NCBI RefSeq assembly: GCF_001707885.1
Contig: NZ_MASS01000005.1
Span: 60,721-124,720 of the forward strand
DNA: 64,000 bases
DNA from: Desulfosporosinus cupriresistens
GTDB taxonomy: Bacteria > Bacillota > Desulfitobacteriia > Desulfitobacteriales > Desulfitobacteriaceae
Direction of reading: 5' to 3'
Below, piece after piece: positions 33,660 through 43,400 of the stretch; position 1 is the stretch's first letter, and each line of letters begins with the position of its first letter. Made by a program: the position numbers and the translations under genes. The notes below the pieces were generated by a model. It did not search any database. It was not told the origin of the DNA and saw nothing but the letters and a program-made list of their open reading frames with translations.

Positions 33660-35237
33660 TTAATATATTTTACTTGCGGGCTTTTTAACAACAAACTCTG
33701 CAGCCCTGGAAATATAATTTGTATGCAGAAGTTCTTCTGCTTTTTCACTCATCGGAGCGGTTAAGAAATCGGCATAGACTTGTTTAATTTGGGGATTATC
33801 GTGACTGTTGCGCAGTTTCGCCTTAGCATCAATCTTATATAAAGATGCAGCACGCCGATTGCGAACTTCATCTGAAGGAGGGGAAGATGCCCGAGGTTGT
33901 CCGCCACCATATTCGCAGCCTCCGGGACATGCCATGACTTCAATAAAAACCCACGGAGCATTACCTGATCTAATCTGATCCATAACCATTCTGGCATTGG
34001 TCAGACCAGAAATTACTGCAACTTTTACATTGCCAACACCGGGAATATTAACTGCCGCTTCTTTAACACCCTGCATTCCTCGTACAGGTGTTAAATCCCA
34101 AAGTGCTGCAGGTGGCTGTTGTCCAGTTATAAGATAATAGGCAGAACGAGCTGCAGCTTCCATAACACCGCCGGTGGTACCGAAAATTGCTCCTGCCCCT
34201 GTTCCTGAACCCATCAGCAGATCATACTGATCGTCAGGAAGAGCAGCAAAATTAATCCCAGCTCTCTTGATCATTCGGGCAAGTTCTCTTGTTGTAAGAA
34301 CTACATCCACATCCGGTGAAACATTGCTGTCTTTTAATTCTTTTCTGGCAGAAGCCATTTCAGGACGTTGACATTCAAATTTCTTTGCTGTACAAGGCAT
34401 GATGGCTACTGAAAAGATCTTTTTGGGGTCTACATTCTTCTTTTCAGCATAATAGGTTTTCATTAAAGTTCCTTCCATCTGCTGAGGAGACTTGGCTGAT
34501 GATAAATTAGGAATAAGATCAGGATAAAAATATTCGACAAACTTAACCCAACCCGGGCAACATGATGTGAGCTGTGGCGTAGGCTTTTTCAATTCGCCTT
34601 TAACACGTTTAACAAGTTCTGTGCCTTCTTCCATAATTGTCAGGTCAGCTGTGAAGTTCGTATCAAAAACTACGTCAAACCCTAATTTTCTCAGGGCTGC
34701 AACTTGTTTACCCTGAACATTAGTTCCGACAGGCATGCCAAATTCTTCACCCAGACCAATACGAGTTGAGGGCGCAGTCTGTACTACAACGGTGATATTT
34801 GGATCTGCGATAGCTTTGAATACTTTATCCGTATCATCCCGTTCTGTAATTGCTCCCGAAGGACACCATTGAGTGCACTGTCCACAATTTACACAAACAA
34901 TTTCGTTTTTAATTGGCAATTCGTAATTTCCATACACCGATTGAATTTTCTCACATACTTCAATACACTGACCACAAAGAATACACTTTTGGTCATCTCT
35001 GATAATCGCAGGGTTTTCTGGATCAATGGGAACGCGACCGCGAACGTTGGTTGGCCAGCTGCCTGGTGCATTGTATTGGGTTGGCATCCAACCACTTCCG
35101 CCAACGGCTTTATCCGCTGTAAGCGGTTCGCCACAACCAGCCAAGTTTAGCGAGACACCGACTAAACTTGCTCCTCCAACAAACTTAAGGAAAGAACGTC
35201 TGGACAATTTTTTTGCTTGTCCTGCTTTGCTTGCCAT
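33660..35237 (-). CDS. Exported [FeFe] hydrogenase with fused small-subunit domain
   Basis: A 525-residue catalytic subunit. A twin-arginine signal (SRRSFLKFVGGASLVGVSL) is followed by LAGC, a possible lipobox (Cys35). Two 4Fe-4S groups (CILCGQCIEVCEKIQ; CVNCGQCTQWCPSGAI) precede the H-cluster domain with all three signatures (TSCCPGWVKFVE, MPCTAKKFE, EVMACPGGCEYGGGQP). The last 60 residues (YADFLTAPMSEKAEELLHTN) look like the small subunit of dimeric periplasmic hydrogenases, here fused. It oxidises or makes H2 outside the membrane. GGTGG lies 8 bases before the ATG. No maturation genes (hydE, F, G) are near. Confidence 0.93.
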   Translation of the reverse strand: MASKAGQAKKLSRRSFLKFVGGASLVGVSLNLAGCGEPLTADKAVGGSGWMPTQYNAPGSWPTNVRGRVPIDPENPAIIRDDQKCILCGQCIEVCEKIQSVYGNYELPIKNEIVCVNCGQCTQWCPSGAITERDDTDKVFKAIADPNITVVVQTAPSTRIGLGEEFGMPVGTNVQGKQVAALRKLGFDVVFDTNFTADLTIMEEGTELVKRVKGELKKPTPQLTSCCPGWVKFVEYFYPDLIPNLSSAKSPQQMEGTLMKTYYAEKKNVDPKKIFSVAIMPCTAKKFECQRPEMASARKELKDSNVSPDVDVVLTTRELARMIKRAGINFAALPDDQYDLLMGSGTGAGAIFGTTGGVMEAAARSAYYLITGQQPPAALWDLTPVRGMQGVKEAAVNIPGVGNVKVAVISGLTNARMVMDQIRSGNAPWVFIEVMACPGGCEYGGGQPRASSPPSDEVRNRRAASLYKIDAKAKLRNSHDNPQIKQVYADFLTAPMSEKAEELLHTNYISRAAEFVVKKPASKIY

Positions 35238-35364
35238 GTGTTTTACCACCTTTTTTAGTAAACTCTATAAGCAAAATTGCTATTGACTCTCAACTGAAAC
35301 TGTTTTATTGTTCTCTACCATTAATTAGTGAAATTATTTAGAAAATTTTAGAATTATGCAATAG

Positions 35365-35400
35365 GTGAATACTTTCACTTATTATTGTGAACTTTTGCAC
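35365..35400. promoter_or_regulatory. Two CRP/FNR-family binding sites upstream of the hydrogenase
   Basis: Two sites of the form GTGA-N6-TCAC: GTGAATACTTTCAC (35365-35378) is exact and GTGAACTTTTGCAC (35387-35400) differs by one base. Their centres are 22 bases apart, two helical turns, about 130-160 bases before the hydrogenase start. The regulator could be any CRP/FNR-like protein. Confidence 0.55.
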
Positions 35401-35758
35401 TTATTTCAATCAACTAAGAATTGGGTGAGATTTAATCATGGTGGTGTATTCTACGAGTTTTCCTCTCAAGGAAAACGCATTACTCACAAGTTGAACAAAT
35501 TAAAATGATTTGTAAAAAATGTAAAACTAATTTCTTAATGGGTAAAACTTTCTTTAAACTAATAATCAGGCATCTTTAGATGCAAATTTTGAGGATTAAG
35601 AGTGATGCTCCTTTCTTACAAAATGTTTGTTGAGAGAACTAGCAACTCTTTTAGTTTAATATCTGAATCTTAACTGTCACGTTTATGTAAGTAAAAAAAG
35701 CTTTTGTCAATAAAGAAAATATTAAGAACGTTTGGAAACCGTTTAAACTGCAATTAAA

Positions 35759-35777
35759 AAAGGCTCAAAGAGCCTTT
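35759..35777 (-). terminator. Second hairpin after ppdK
   Basis: AAAGGCTC-aaa-GAGCCTTT, followed on the minus strand by TTTTTT. It lies about 170 bases beyond ppdK, after a first terminator. Confidence 0.6.
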
Positions 35778-35834
35778 AGTATTTCAATGTCTCGTGTTGT
35801 TCCAAAAAAAAGAAAACCGAGGATGCAAAATAAA

Positions 35835-35871
35835 AGGGTATCGGAACTCGAAATTGAAGTTCCAATACCCT
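35835..35871 (-). terminator. Terminator of ppdK
   Basis: AGGGTATCGGAACT pairs with AGTTCCAATACCCT (one mismatch) and is followed on the minus strand by TTTTATTTTG. Confidence 0.8.
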
Positions 35872-35947
35872 CCATATTAAATATGATTAGTCGCATTATC
35901 TATTGTATCAAAAATGATCTACGCTTTTACTATTGATTTATCTCCGA

Positions 35948-38593
35948 TTATTTCTTGTTCTTTACCACAGCTTGAGCGGCAGCCAAACGCGCAATAGGAA
36001 CGCGGAATGGGGAGCAAGAGACATAATCCAAGCCAACGATATGGCAGAATTCCACGGAGTTTGGTTCTCCACCGTGCTCTCCACAAATCCCTAAGCCGAG
36101 AGTCGGGTTTGAGCTCCGACCGAGTTTCACAGCCATGTCGACGAGCTTACCAACCCCATTGCGATCGAGCACTACAAATGGGTCTGAGCTAATGACTTTC
36201 TTTTCCAGATAGGTTGGGAGGAACGTACCTTGGGCGTCATCACGGGACAAGCCCATTGTCATTTGAGTCAGGTCATTCGTTCCGAAGGAGAAGAAGTCTG
36301 CTACTTTTCCGATTTCATCGGCTGTAAGGGCAGCACGCGGCACTTCAATCATTGTTCCCACTTTATAGTGAATATGAACGCTCTGTTCCCGCATAACATC
36401 TGCCGCAGTGTCATCCACAAGCTTGCGCATCATCAGGAATTCATCTACGCCAAAGATGAGCGGGATCATGACTTCCGGATGGATGTCGCAGCCTTCTTTG
36501 ACAAGACGAGCACTGGCTTGGAAAATGGCCCGGGCTTGCATAACTGTAATCTCAGGGTAGGATACGCCCAGACGGCAACCACGGTGACCCAGCATTGGGT
36601 TAAGTTCAGAAAGCGCCCGAACTTTGCGTAACAAAGCCTCTTTTTCGCGCAGAGAATCAGCGTCTTCTTTAGTAATTTTCAGCTTCGTAATCTCGACAAT
36701 CAACTCTTCAGAGTGCGGGAGAAACTCGTGGAGAGGAGGATCCAGTAAGCGAATGGTCACAGGTAGTCCTTGCATCGACTTCAAAATACCATAGAAGTCC
36801 TCTTCTTGCATTGGTAAGAGTTTTTCCAGGGCCACTTCGCGCTCTTCGAGAGTTTGAGCAAGGATCATTTGTTGAACAATCGGAATCCGTTCCGGGTCCA
36901 TAAACATGTGCTCCGTCCGAGTTAACCCGATCCCGACAGCTCCGTAATCCCTGGCATTCGTCGCTTCAGTTGGGGTATCGGCATTAGCCATTACTTTGAG
37001 TCTCGAAATTTCATCGGCCCAATCCAAGAACTCTTTAAAATCTGCACTCAGTTCCGGATCCACCATTGCCACTTCGCCCTTGATCACTCGACCGGTTGAT
37101 CCGTCGATAGAGATGATTGTGCCCTGCGGATACTCTACTCCATCAATACTAAAGAGACCCAAGCTATAGTCGATCTTTAAGGCATCACACCCGCAGACAG
37201 CTGGCTTGCCCATATGACGGGAGACAACAGCCGCATGACTTGTCATACCGCCCCGACTCGTTAAGATCCCTTTGGCAGCCAAAATACCGCGGATATCATC
37301 CGGTGTAGTTTCTGTTCGAACCAAAATTATCTTTTCTCCGAGTTCCCCTTGCCGTTCTGCCTCCTCTGCACTAAAGACGATTTTTCCAGAGGCAGCACCA
37401 GGAGAAGCGGGGAGCCCTTTGGCCAGGACTTGAACTTTGGCAGCATCATCCATGCGACGATGTAATAAGTGGTCTAATTGTTCCGGTTCGATTCGCATAA
37501 TCGCTTCTTCTTTAGTGATTACACCCTCGCGGAAAAGTTCCACCGCCACCCGAATTGCTGCCGAAGCTGTTCGTTTACCATTGCGAGTTTGCAGCATATA
37601 GAGTTTACCGCGTTCAATGGTGAATTCAATATCCTGCATATCCCGATAATGGGATTCTAAGCGTTGGCAAATATCTGCAAACTGTTGATAAATCTCTGCA
37701 TTTTCCTGAGCCAAAGTAGCAATCGGCTGTGGCGTCCGGATACCAGCCACCACATCTTCCCCTTGAGCATTCATCAGATATTCCCCGTAAAGAGCCTTTT
37801 CGCCAGTCGATGGGCTGCGAGTGAAAGCTACCCCGGTTCCTGAGTCAGAACCCATATTTCCAAAAACCATGGACTGGACGTTCACGGCTGTCCCAATATC
37901 ATGAGGAATATTATTGATTTTCCGGTAAACATTCGCCCGGTCATTATTCCAAGAACGGAAAACTGCCAAAACCGCGAGTTCTAACTGAACTCGGGGATCC
38001 ATAGGGAACGGCTTGCCTGTTTTACGTTCAATCTTTTTCTTATACTCACTTACCATCCATTTAAGACTTTCTGCCGAAAGTTCGGAGTCAAAGTGAACCC
38101 CTTGTTTCTCTTTAGCTGTCTCCAAAATCTGTTCGAAATTGTAATGTTCAACCTCTAAGACAACATCTCCAAACATTTGGATAAAACGGCGGTAACAATC
38201 CCACGCAAAACGCTCATTCTGGGTATTCGCCACTACTGCTTCCACGGTATCATCATTTAAACCTAAATTAAGTACAGTATCCATCATACCAGGCATTGAG
38301 AACTTCGCCCCAGATCGAACTGAAACAAGCAACGGATTTTTCTTATCGCCAAACAGTTTCCCAGTAGCCTTTTCAATCTCAGCCAAGGCAGGCCATACTT
38401 GATCCCAAGTCCCATTGGGAACATTTTCACCATTGCTGTAATACTCGTTGCATGCTTCCGTCGTAATGGTGAATCCTGGTGGCACCGGCAAACCAATATT
38501 GGTCATTTCGCACAAATTGGCCCCTTTTCCCCCCAACAAGTCGCGCATAGAAGCCTTACCTTCTTGGAATAAGTAAACATACTTCTTAGTCAT
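35948..38593 (-). CDS. ppdK: Pyruvate, phosphate dikinase
   Basis: An 881-residue enzyme that interconverts pyruvate, ATP and phosphate with phosphoenolpyruvate, AMP and diphosphate. Nucleotide-binding domain at the N-terminus (GGKGANLCEMTNIGLPVPPG), the phosphohistidine swivel domain (SRGGMTSHAAVVSRHMGKPA; histidine active, threonine two residues before it is the usual control site) and the PEP-binding barrel (ARDYGAVGIGLTRTEHMF, IEVPRAALTADEI) are in order. Start overlaps the end of the regulatory protein gene by 8 bases. Full length for the family. Confidence 0.97.
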   Translation of the reverse strand: MTKKYVYLFQEGKASMRDLLGGKGANLCEMTNIGLPVPPGFTITTEACNEYYSNGENVPNGTWDQVWPALAEIEKATGKLFGDKKNPLLVSVRSGAKFSMPGMMDTVLNLGLNDDTVEAVVANTQNERFAWDCYRRFIQMFGDVVLEVEHYNFEQILETAKEKQGVHFDSELSAESLKWMVSEYKKKIERKTGKPFPMDPRVQLELAVLAVFRSWNNDRANVYRKINNIPHDIGTAVNVQSMVFGNMGSDSGTGVAFTRSPSTGEKALYGEYLMNAQGEDVVAGIRTPQPIATLAQENAEIYQQFADICQRLESHYRDMQDIEFTIERGKLYMLQTRNGKRTASAAIRVAVELFREGVITKEEAIMRIEPEQLDHLLHRRMDDAAKVQVLAKGLPASPGAASGKIVFSAEEAERQGELGEKIILVRTETTPDDIRGILAAKGILTSRGGMTSHAAVVSRHMGKPAVCGCDALKIDYSLGLFSIDGVEYPQGTIISIDGSTGRVIKGEVAMVDPELSADFKEFLDWADEISRLKVMANADTPTEATNARDYGAVGIGLTRTEHMFMDPERIPIVQQMILAQTLEEREVALEKLLPMQEEDFYGILKSMQGLPVTIRLLDPPLHEFLPHSEELIVEITKLKITKEDADSLREKEALLRKVRALSELNPMLGHRGCRLGVSYPEITVMQARAIFQASARLVKEGCDIHPEVMIPLIFGVDEFLMMRKLVDDTAADVMREQSVHIHYKVGTMIEVPRAALTADEIGKVADFFSFGTNDLTQMTMGLSRDDAQGTFLPTYLEKKVISSDPFVVLDRNGVGKLVDMAVKLGRSSNPTLGLGICGEHGGEPNSVEFCHIVGLDYVSCSPFRVPIARLAAAQAVVKNKK

Positions 38594-39407
38594 TTCGCTC
38601 CCCCTTAAATAATATTTCTAACACGATGCTCGCAGTCTCTTCGACTGCTTTGCCCGTGGCGTCGATAATCGGACAACCAATACGTCTCATAATACCCCGC
38701 GCATACTCCAGCTCTTGCATGATGCGCTCCAAGTTGGCGTAATCCGAGGTCGCTCCCAACCCTAAGGTTTTTAAGCGCTCTGTTCGGATCTGGTTGAGCA
38801 ATTCAGGGCGTAATATTAAACCAACCACTTTCCGCGGAGAAATATTAAAAAGCTCCTCGGGAGGATTGACTTCAGGGACCAATGGGATATTCGCGGCTTT
38901 GAGTCCTTTATGGGCTAAGTACATACTGAGTGGAGTTTTCGATGTCCGAGAAACGCCAATAAGAACAACGTCGGCATACAGAACTCCCCGGGAATCTTTA
39001 CCGTCGTCATATTTAACAGCAAATTCAATGGCCTCCACTTTACGGAAATACTGTTCATCCAAACGATGGATAATATTCGGCGTATGGGTGGGTTCCATAC
39101 CAGTTTGGCCGGAAAGAGCGCCAATCAGCGGACCCAATATATCAACGGTTCTAAGACCCATCTCGACAGCTTTGCTCTCCAAAAAATCTCTCAGGTCTTT
39201 AAGTACAAGAGTATAAACCAAAATAGCTTGTTCAGCCAGAGCTTCTTCCATAATATCTTCTAGATGCGATTGATCCCGTACGTAGGGAACTCGACGAATC
39301 CGAGTCTTGACACCAATAAACTGTGCCGCCGCTGCCCGGCTTACAAACTCCGCCGTCTCTCCAAGTGCATCCGAAATGACATAAATCACCGGCATTTGGG
39401 TCGTCAC
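38586..39407 (-). CDS. PPDK regulatory kinase/pyrophosphorylase (PDRP)
   Basis: A 273-residue DUF299/YqfL-family protein. It switches PPDK off by ADP-dependent phosphorylation of its control threonine and on again by phosphate-dependent removal. Motifs: VIYVISDALGETAEFVSRAA, a P-loop-like VLIGVSRTSKTPLSMYLAHK and ANIPLVPEVNPPEELF. I use the GTG at VTTQMPVIYV, 6 bases after GGAGGT. Adjacent to ppdK as its direct controller. Confidence 0.94.
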   Translation of the reverse strand: MTTQMPVIYVISDALGETAEFVSRAAAAQFIGVKTRIRRVPYVRDQSHLEDIMEEALAEQAILVYTLVLKDLRDFLESKAVEMGLRTVDILGPLIGALSGQTGMEPTHTPNIIHRLDEQYFRKVEAIEFAVKYDDGKDSRGVLYADVVLIGVSRTSKTPLSMYLAHKGLKAANIPLVPEVNPPEELFNISPRKVVGLILRPELLNQIRTERLKTLGLGATSDYANLERIMQELEYARGIMRRIGCPIIDATGKAVEETASIVLEILFKGERND

Positions 39408-39434
39408 GTTCACACCTCCGAATTTATTCGAAGT

Positions 39435-39507
39435 CTATCCTGACTTCTGTCCTCCGTCTCCAGGATACCATATTCTGACCTCTGGCTTCTGATCCCCGCC
39501 CTCCGGA
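39435..39507. repeat. Stutter repeat, TCTGACCTCTGGC type
   Basis: Several units (TATCCTGACTTCTGTCCTCC ... TATTCTGACCTCTGGCTTCT) in the gap between ccpN and the PDRP gene. The clearest copy of the family in the window. Confidence 0.65.
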
Positions 39508-39512
39508 AGGAA

Positions 39513-40154
39513 TCACATCCTCGCATCTGCAATTTCGACAAAGAGCTTCGTGACATTCGTCTTAGTAAACCGCCCAACGACCTCATAACATTCATCCCCG
39601 TTTTCATCCACATACCCTTCCACGACGGGCAAACTATCGACTTGATGGTGGACCAATTTCTTGGCCGCACTCAAGACCGGTTCATCCGGGGTCGTCATAT
39701 AGATGTTCGGCATACGCGTCATAATGACACCGACAGGAACTTGTTGCAGGTCGCTTTTACCTAAAGAGGCTTTCATAATATCTTTGCGTGAAATCATTCC
39801 TAAAAGAATGCGGTCCGGTCCGACAACCGTAAGGCTCCCTACATTTTGAGTGAACATCGTAACCGTCGCTTCATAAATACTTGCAGTTTCTGGTATGGTG
39901 ACTGGCATAGACTTAAACGCGCAAACCCGCAGCTGAAGCATCCGTTCCATAATCGGGGAAGGTCCGCTATTTTCACGGTAAGAATATCCGACACGTGGCC
40001 GGGCCTCTAAGACCCCAGACATCGTCAAAATGGTTAAATCCGGGCGGAGAGTGGCTCGCGTCAAATCCAGCTTTGCCGCAATCTTTTCACCAGTGATGGA
40101 ACCTGAGGCTTTGACTATCTCCACAATTCGCTGTTGACGTTCCGTCCATTCCAA
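39513..40154 (-). CDS. ccpN: CcpN-type HTH/CBS transcriptional regulator
   Basis: A 213-residue regulator with an N-terminal winged helix (ERQQRIVEIVKASGSITGEK) and two CBS domains (SMPVTIPETASIYEATVTMF; VGVIMTRMPNIYMTTPDEPV), which bind adenine nucleotides. In Bacillus the family represses gluconeogenic genes. Here it is the first gene of a three-gene block with PDRP and ppdK, so it probably controls pyruvate/PEP flux. TTG start with AAGAGGTG 7 bases upstream. Confidence 0.9.
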   Translation of the reverse strand: MEWTERQQRIVEIVKASGSITGEKIAAKLDLTRATLRPDLTILTMSGVLEARPRVGYSYRENSGPSPIMERMLQLRVCAFKSMPVTIPETASIYEATVTMFTQNVGSLTVVGPDRILLGMISRKDIMKASLGKSDLQQVPVGVIMTRMPNIYMTTPDEPVLSAAKKLVHHQVDSLPVVEGYVDENGDECYEVVGRFTKTNVTKLFVEIADARM

Positions 40155-40220
40155 CCCATTTCACCTCTTAATGTTTCTTACAAACCTAATGTGACATACT
40201 AATCGTGCTTTACAGGACAG

Positions 40221-40226
40221 ATTATA
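40221..40226 (-). promoter_or_regulatory. Extended -10 promoter upstream of ccpN
   Basis: On the minus strand TGTGGTATAAT, an extended -10 (TGn-TATAAT). A clear -35 is not seen. It lies 67 bases before the ccpN start. Confidence 0.6.
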
Positions 40227-40268
40227 CCACAAAATGTTGTTTATTGAATAGATAGTTGACATAATTTT

Positions 40269-42344
40269 TTACGATATAACACTTAAATCACCTAAACATC
40301 CCAACATTATTACACACTGACCCAGTAAAGCCAGTCGGTTCCGTTTCAAAGCTTCATCTTCCACCATAATCATAACCGCCTGGAAGAGGGCTTCAATGTA
40401 GGAGACCAGCTCCTCTGCTAAAAAATAGGCCATCACATAATTCCCTCTCGACCGAGTCTGTTCAAAACGCTCTATACGCAAAGATATGGCATTCTCCAGG
40501 GCTATTTCTGTCGCATCAACCAACAAGGATGGATCTATGGCTTGAGTTACCTCCTTTTTAGTTAGATTGAAGCAACGAATATAGGCTTGGAGATAGGGAG
40601 TAAAGGTTTCTTCATTCCTTCTTTCGGAAAGCACTTGAGCTCGTTTCGCTGCACGATTAATATCATCGCTTCCGATCGCCAAGGCCGCTTCCACTGTATC
40701 ATAACGCAGTCCTTGTTCCTGGAGCACAAAACGCAGGCGTTGTTGAAAGAAATCCTGGAGCAAGGGCAAGATGTCCTCGATCGGCAATGGAGATGTCCCC
40801 TGCTCTGTGAGCAGACGATAGGACTCATGCAAAAGTTCGGTGAGAGAAATCTCCCATTTAGAATCTAAGAGGATGGCCACAATCCCTTGTGCCTGACGTC
40901 TTAAGGCATAAGGGTCCTGAGAACCGGTGGGCTGGATTCCGATGCTGAACGCGCCCACAATTGCATCAAGTTTATCCGCAATACTGACTACACGACCGGG
41001 ATCTGATACGGGTAATCCATCGCCTGCGAAACGGGGCTGATAGTGTTCGAGTATCCCCTGACAGACCTGCGGTGACTCTCCACTGGCTTTAGCGTAGTCC
41101 GCCCCCATGATGCCTTGCAGTTCCGGGAAATCACTCACCATTAAGGTCACAAGATCGGCTTTCGCCAGAAAAGCAGTTCGATCAATTTCTTCTTGCAAAG
41201 TTCCTTCAAAATTCAGCTTCTCAGCAATGAACCGGGACAAGCCGCGCAAACGTTCTACCCTTTGCTCGACAGTACCCAATTTCTCGTGGTACACAATTTT
41301 CCCTAATTTGGCAACTAACTCTGACAATGGAACCTTTTGATCCTCACGATAATAAAAGGCCGCATCTTCCAAACGAGCTTTCAACACTTTTTCATTTCCG
41401 GCTTTCACTGTATCTAAAGCGAAGGCATCCCCGTTGCGTACTGTAATAAAATTGGGCAAGAGTTTTCCGTCTTTAGCACGCACCGGAAAGTATCGTTGAT
41501 GCTCCCGCATCGGGGTGGTAATTACCGCCTCAGGCAGGTGCATGTAGCGTGGGGCTACTGTGCCCAGTAACGCAGTCGGATACTCCACAAGATGGATGAC
41601 TTCGCCCAAGAGCTCCTCATCTTCAGGCACTTCACCACCGACGTTCTCTGCCAGAACTTTAATTTGCGCTTGAATCGCACTCTTGCGCTCCTCCGGGTCA
41701 ACGATAACAAAGGCTTTACGTAAGGCTTCGCCATAATCAGACGGTTGGGCTAGGGAAATAAGTTCTGTCGCCAGCGTTCGGTGCCCGCGCGAGACACGTC
41801 CTGACTTAAGCCCGACGAGCTCAAGTGACACAACTTCTGTTCCGTAAAGAGCAACGATCCAACGAATCGGACGAGCGAAACGAAAATCCAAGTCTCCCCA
41901 ACGCATAGGTTTAGGAAAATGCAGGGCATTAATGAGCTCGCTTGCGAATTGGGGCAATAAGGTCGAAGTCTCCAACCCTATTTCCGATTTCCGAGCAAAC
42001 ACATACGGTACCCCATTGACCTCTTGAACAAAAAGGTCTTCAACTTTTACACCTTGCCCTCGAGCAAAGCCCTGAGCAGCTTTTGTAGGGACCCCCTTTG
42101 CATCATAGGCCGCTTTCACAGCGGGGCCTTTGACTTCCATCAATAAATCCTCTTGTTTTTCCTCAAGCCCCGCTACCAAAAGGGCCAGACGGCGAGGGGT
42201 AGCGAAAACTTTCATTTCCGAATAGGCCAAGCGCAGTTCAGCTAAACGTTTGCGTGCTTGTTCCTCCAACTGAGCCATCGCCCCCGGCGAAAATTTAGCC
42301 GGGATTTCTTCTGTTCCTATTTCAAGCAAAAAGTCGTTCGCCAT
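40269..42344 (-). CDS. glyS: Glycyl-tRNA synthetase beta subunit
   Basis: A 691-residue subunit of the heterotetrameric glycyl-tRNA synthetase. Starts MANDFLLEIGTEEIPAKFSP, with HD-like and anticodon-binding (DALR-type) regions at the C-terminus. The start is two bases after the glyQ stop. Together with GlyQ it charges tRNA-Gly. Last gene of the T-box-controlled operon; downstream ccpN has its own promoter. Confidence 0.97.
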   Translation of the reverse strand: MANDFLLEIGTEEIPAKFSPGAMAQLEEQARKRLAELRLAYSEMKVFATPRRLALLVAGLEEKQEDLLMEVKGPAVKAAYDAKGVPTKAAQGFARGQGVKVEDLFVQEVNGVPYVFARKSEIGLETSTLLPQFASELINALHFPKPMRWGDLDFRFARPIRWIVALYGTEVVSLELVGLKSGRVSRGHRTLATELISLAQPSDYGEALRKAFVIVDPEERKSAIQAQIKVLAENVGGEVPEDEELLGEVIHLVEYPTALLGTVAPRYMHLPEAVITTPMREHQRYFPVRAKDGKLLPNFITVRNGDAFALDTVKAGNEKVLKARLEDAAFYYREDQKVPLSELVAKLGKIVYHEKLGTVEQRVERLRGLSRFIAEKLNFEGTLQEEIDRTAFLAKADLVTLMVSDFPELQGIMGADYAKASGESPQVCQGILEHYQPRFAGDGLPVSDPGRVVSIADKLDAIVGAFSIGIQPTGSQDPYALRRQAQGIVAILLDSKWEISLTELLHESYRLLTEQGTSPLPIEDILPLLQDFFQQRLRFVLQEQGLRYDTVEAALAIGSDDINRAAKRAQVLSERRNEETFTPYLQAYIRCFNLTKKEVTQAIDPSLLVDATEIALENAISLRIERFEQTRSRGNYVMAYFLAEELVSYIEALFQAVMIMVEDEALKRNRLALLGQCVIMLGCLGDLSVIS

Positions 42345-42345
42345 C

Positions 42346-43236
42346 TTACTCCACTTCCTTCACTGAATTTGTTTTGATCAGAGGGTAACCCAGTCTCTCC
42401 CGTTGCTCTACATAAGCCTGAGCACAAAGACGGGCTAGCGCACGCACCCGCGCAATATAATTTGTGCGTTCTGTGACACTGATTGCTCCGCGAGCATCAA
42501 GCAGGTTAAAGGTATGGGAGCACTTCAACACATAGTCATAGGCAGGGAGTACCAATCCTTTTTCTACAACCCGCTTGGCCTCACGCTCATACATATCAAA
42601 CCAGATCTGCAATGCTTCAATATCCGCAACTTCAAAATTGTAATGCGAGTAATCGATTTCGTTTTGTAAATAGATATCACCGTACGAGATGTCTCCGACC
42701 CAGGCAATATCATACACACTATCTTTGTTTTGTATATACGTGGTCAGTCGTTCCAGTCCATACGTAATTTCACAACAAACTGGTTTGCAGTCAATCCCCC
42801 CACACTGTTGGAAATACGTAAATTGAGTCACTTCCATACCGTCTAACCAGACTTCCCAGCCGAGCCCCCAAGCCCCCAAGGTCGGAGACTCCCAGTTGTC
42901 TTCGACGAAACGAATATCATGCTCCTTGGGATTAATCCCCAGCCGTTCCAAGCTCTGCAGGTAAAGTTCCTGAACATTGTCCGGCGAGGGTTTCAGAATG
43001 ACTTGGTATTGGAAATAGTGCTGTAAACGATTGGGATTTTCCCCATATCTGCCATCTGTGGGTCGGCGTGACGGCTCAACATAGGCCACATTCCACGGCT
43101 CCGGTCCCAGGGCGCGTAGAAACGTCGAGGGGTTCATCGTCCCGGCCCCTTTTTCCACGTCATAAGGTTGGGCAATAATACACCCTTGTTCTCCCCAAAA
43201 CTGATTGAGGGTAAGTATAATATCTTGAAACTGCAT
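42346..43236 (-). CDS. glyQ: Glycyl-tRNA synthetase alpha subunit
   Basis: A 296-residue class II catalytic subunit ([20 protein letters not shown] ... [20 protein letters not shown] ... [20 protein letters not shown]). Very conserved and full length. GGGAGGT lies 7 bases before the ATG. Preceded by a T-box leader. Confidence 0.98.
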   Translation of the reverse strand: MQFQDIILTLNQFWGEQGCIIAQPYDVEKGAGTMNPSTFLRALGPEPWNVAYVEPSRRPTDGRYGENPNRLQHYFQYQVILKPSPDNVQELYLQSLERLGINPKEHDIRFVEDNWESPTLGAWGLGWEVWLDGMEVTQFTYFQQCGGIDCKPVCCEITYGLERLTTYIQNKDSVYDIAWVGDISYGDIYLQNEIDYSHYNFEVADIEALQIWFDMYEREAKRVVEKGLVLPAYDYVLKCSHTFNLLDARGAISVTERTNYIARVRALARLCAQAYVEQRERLGYPLIKTNSVKEVE

Positions 43237-43400
43237 CGTTTTACCTCCCTTTATAAATTTAAATAACTCTTAAAACATTGTCTTTTTTCAGGTTTCTTCA
43301 AAGTGGACTGCCCAATAGGCGTAGTTCCCCAACAAGTATTAGTTCCCTACCGTATATCACTTTCCTTCAGGATCTCCAGCTCAATCTTCAACAAATAAAA

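Larger units (their letters stand above)
35238..35947. other. Regulatory gap before the hydrogenase operon
   Basis: About 700 AT-rich bases without a gene. It holds the leader and two CRP/FNR-like sites of the hydrogenase operon on one side, and two terminator-like hairpins after ppdK on the other. I found nothing else. Confidence 0.5.
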
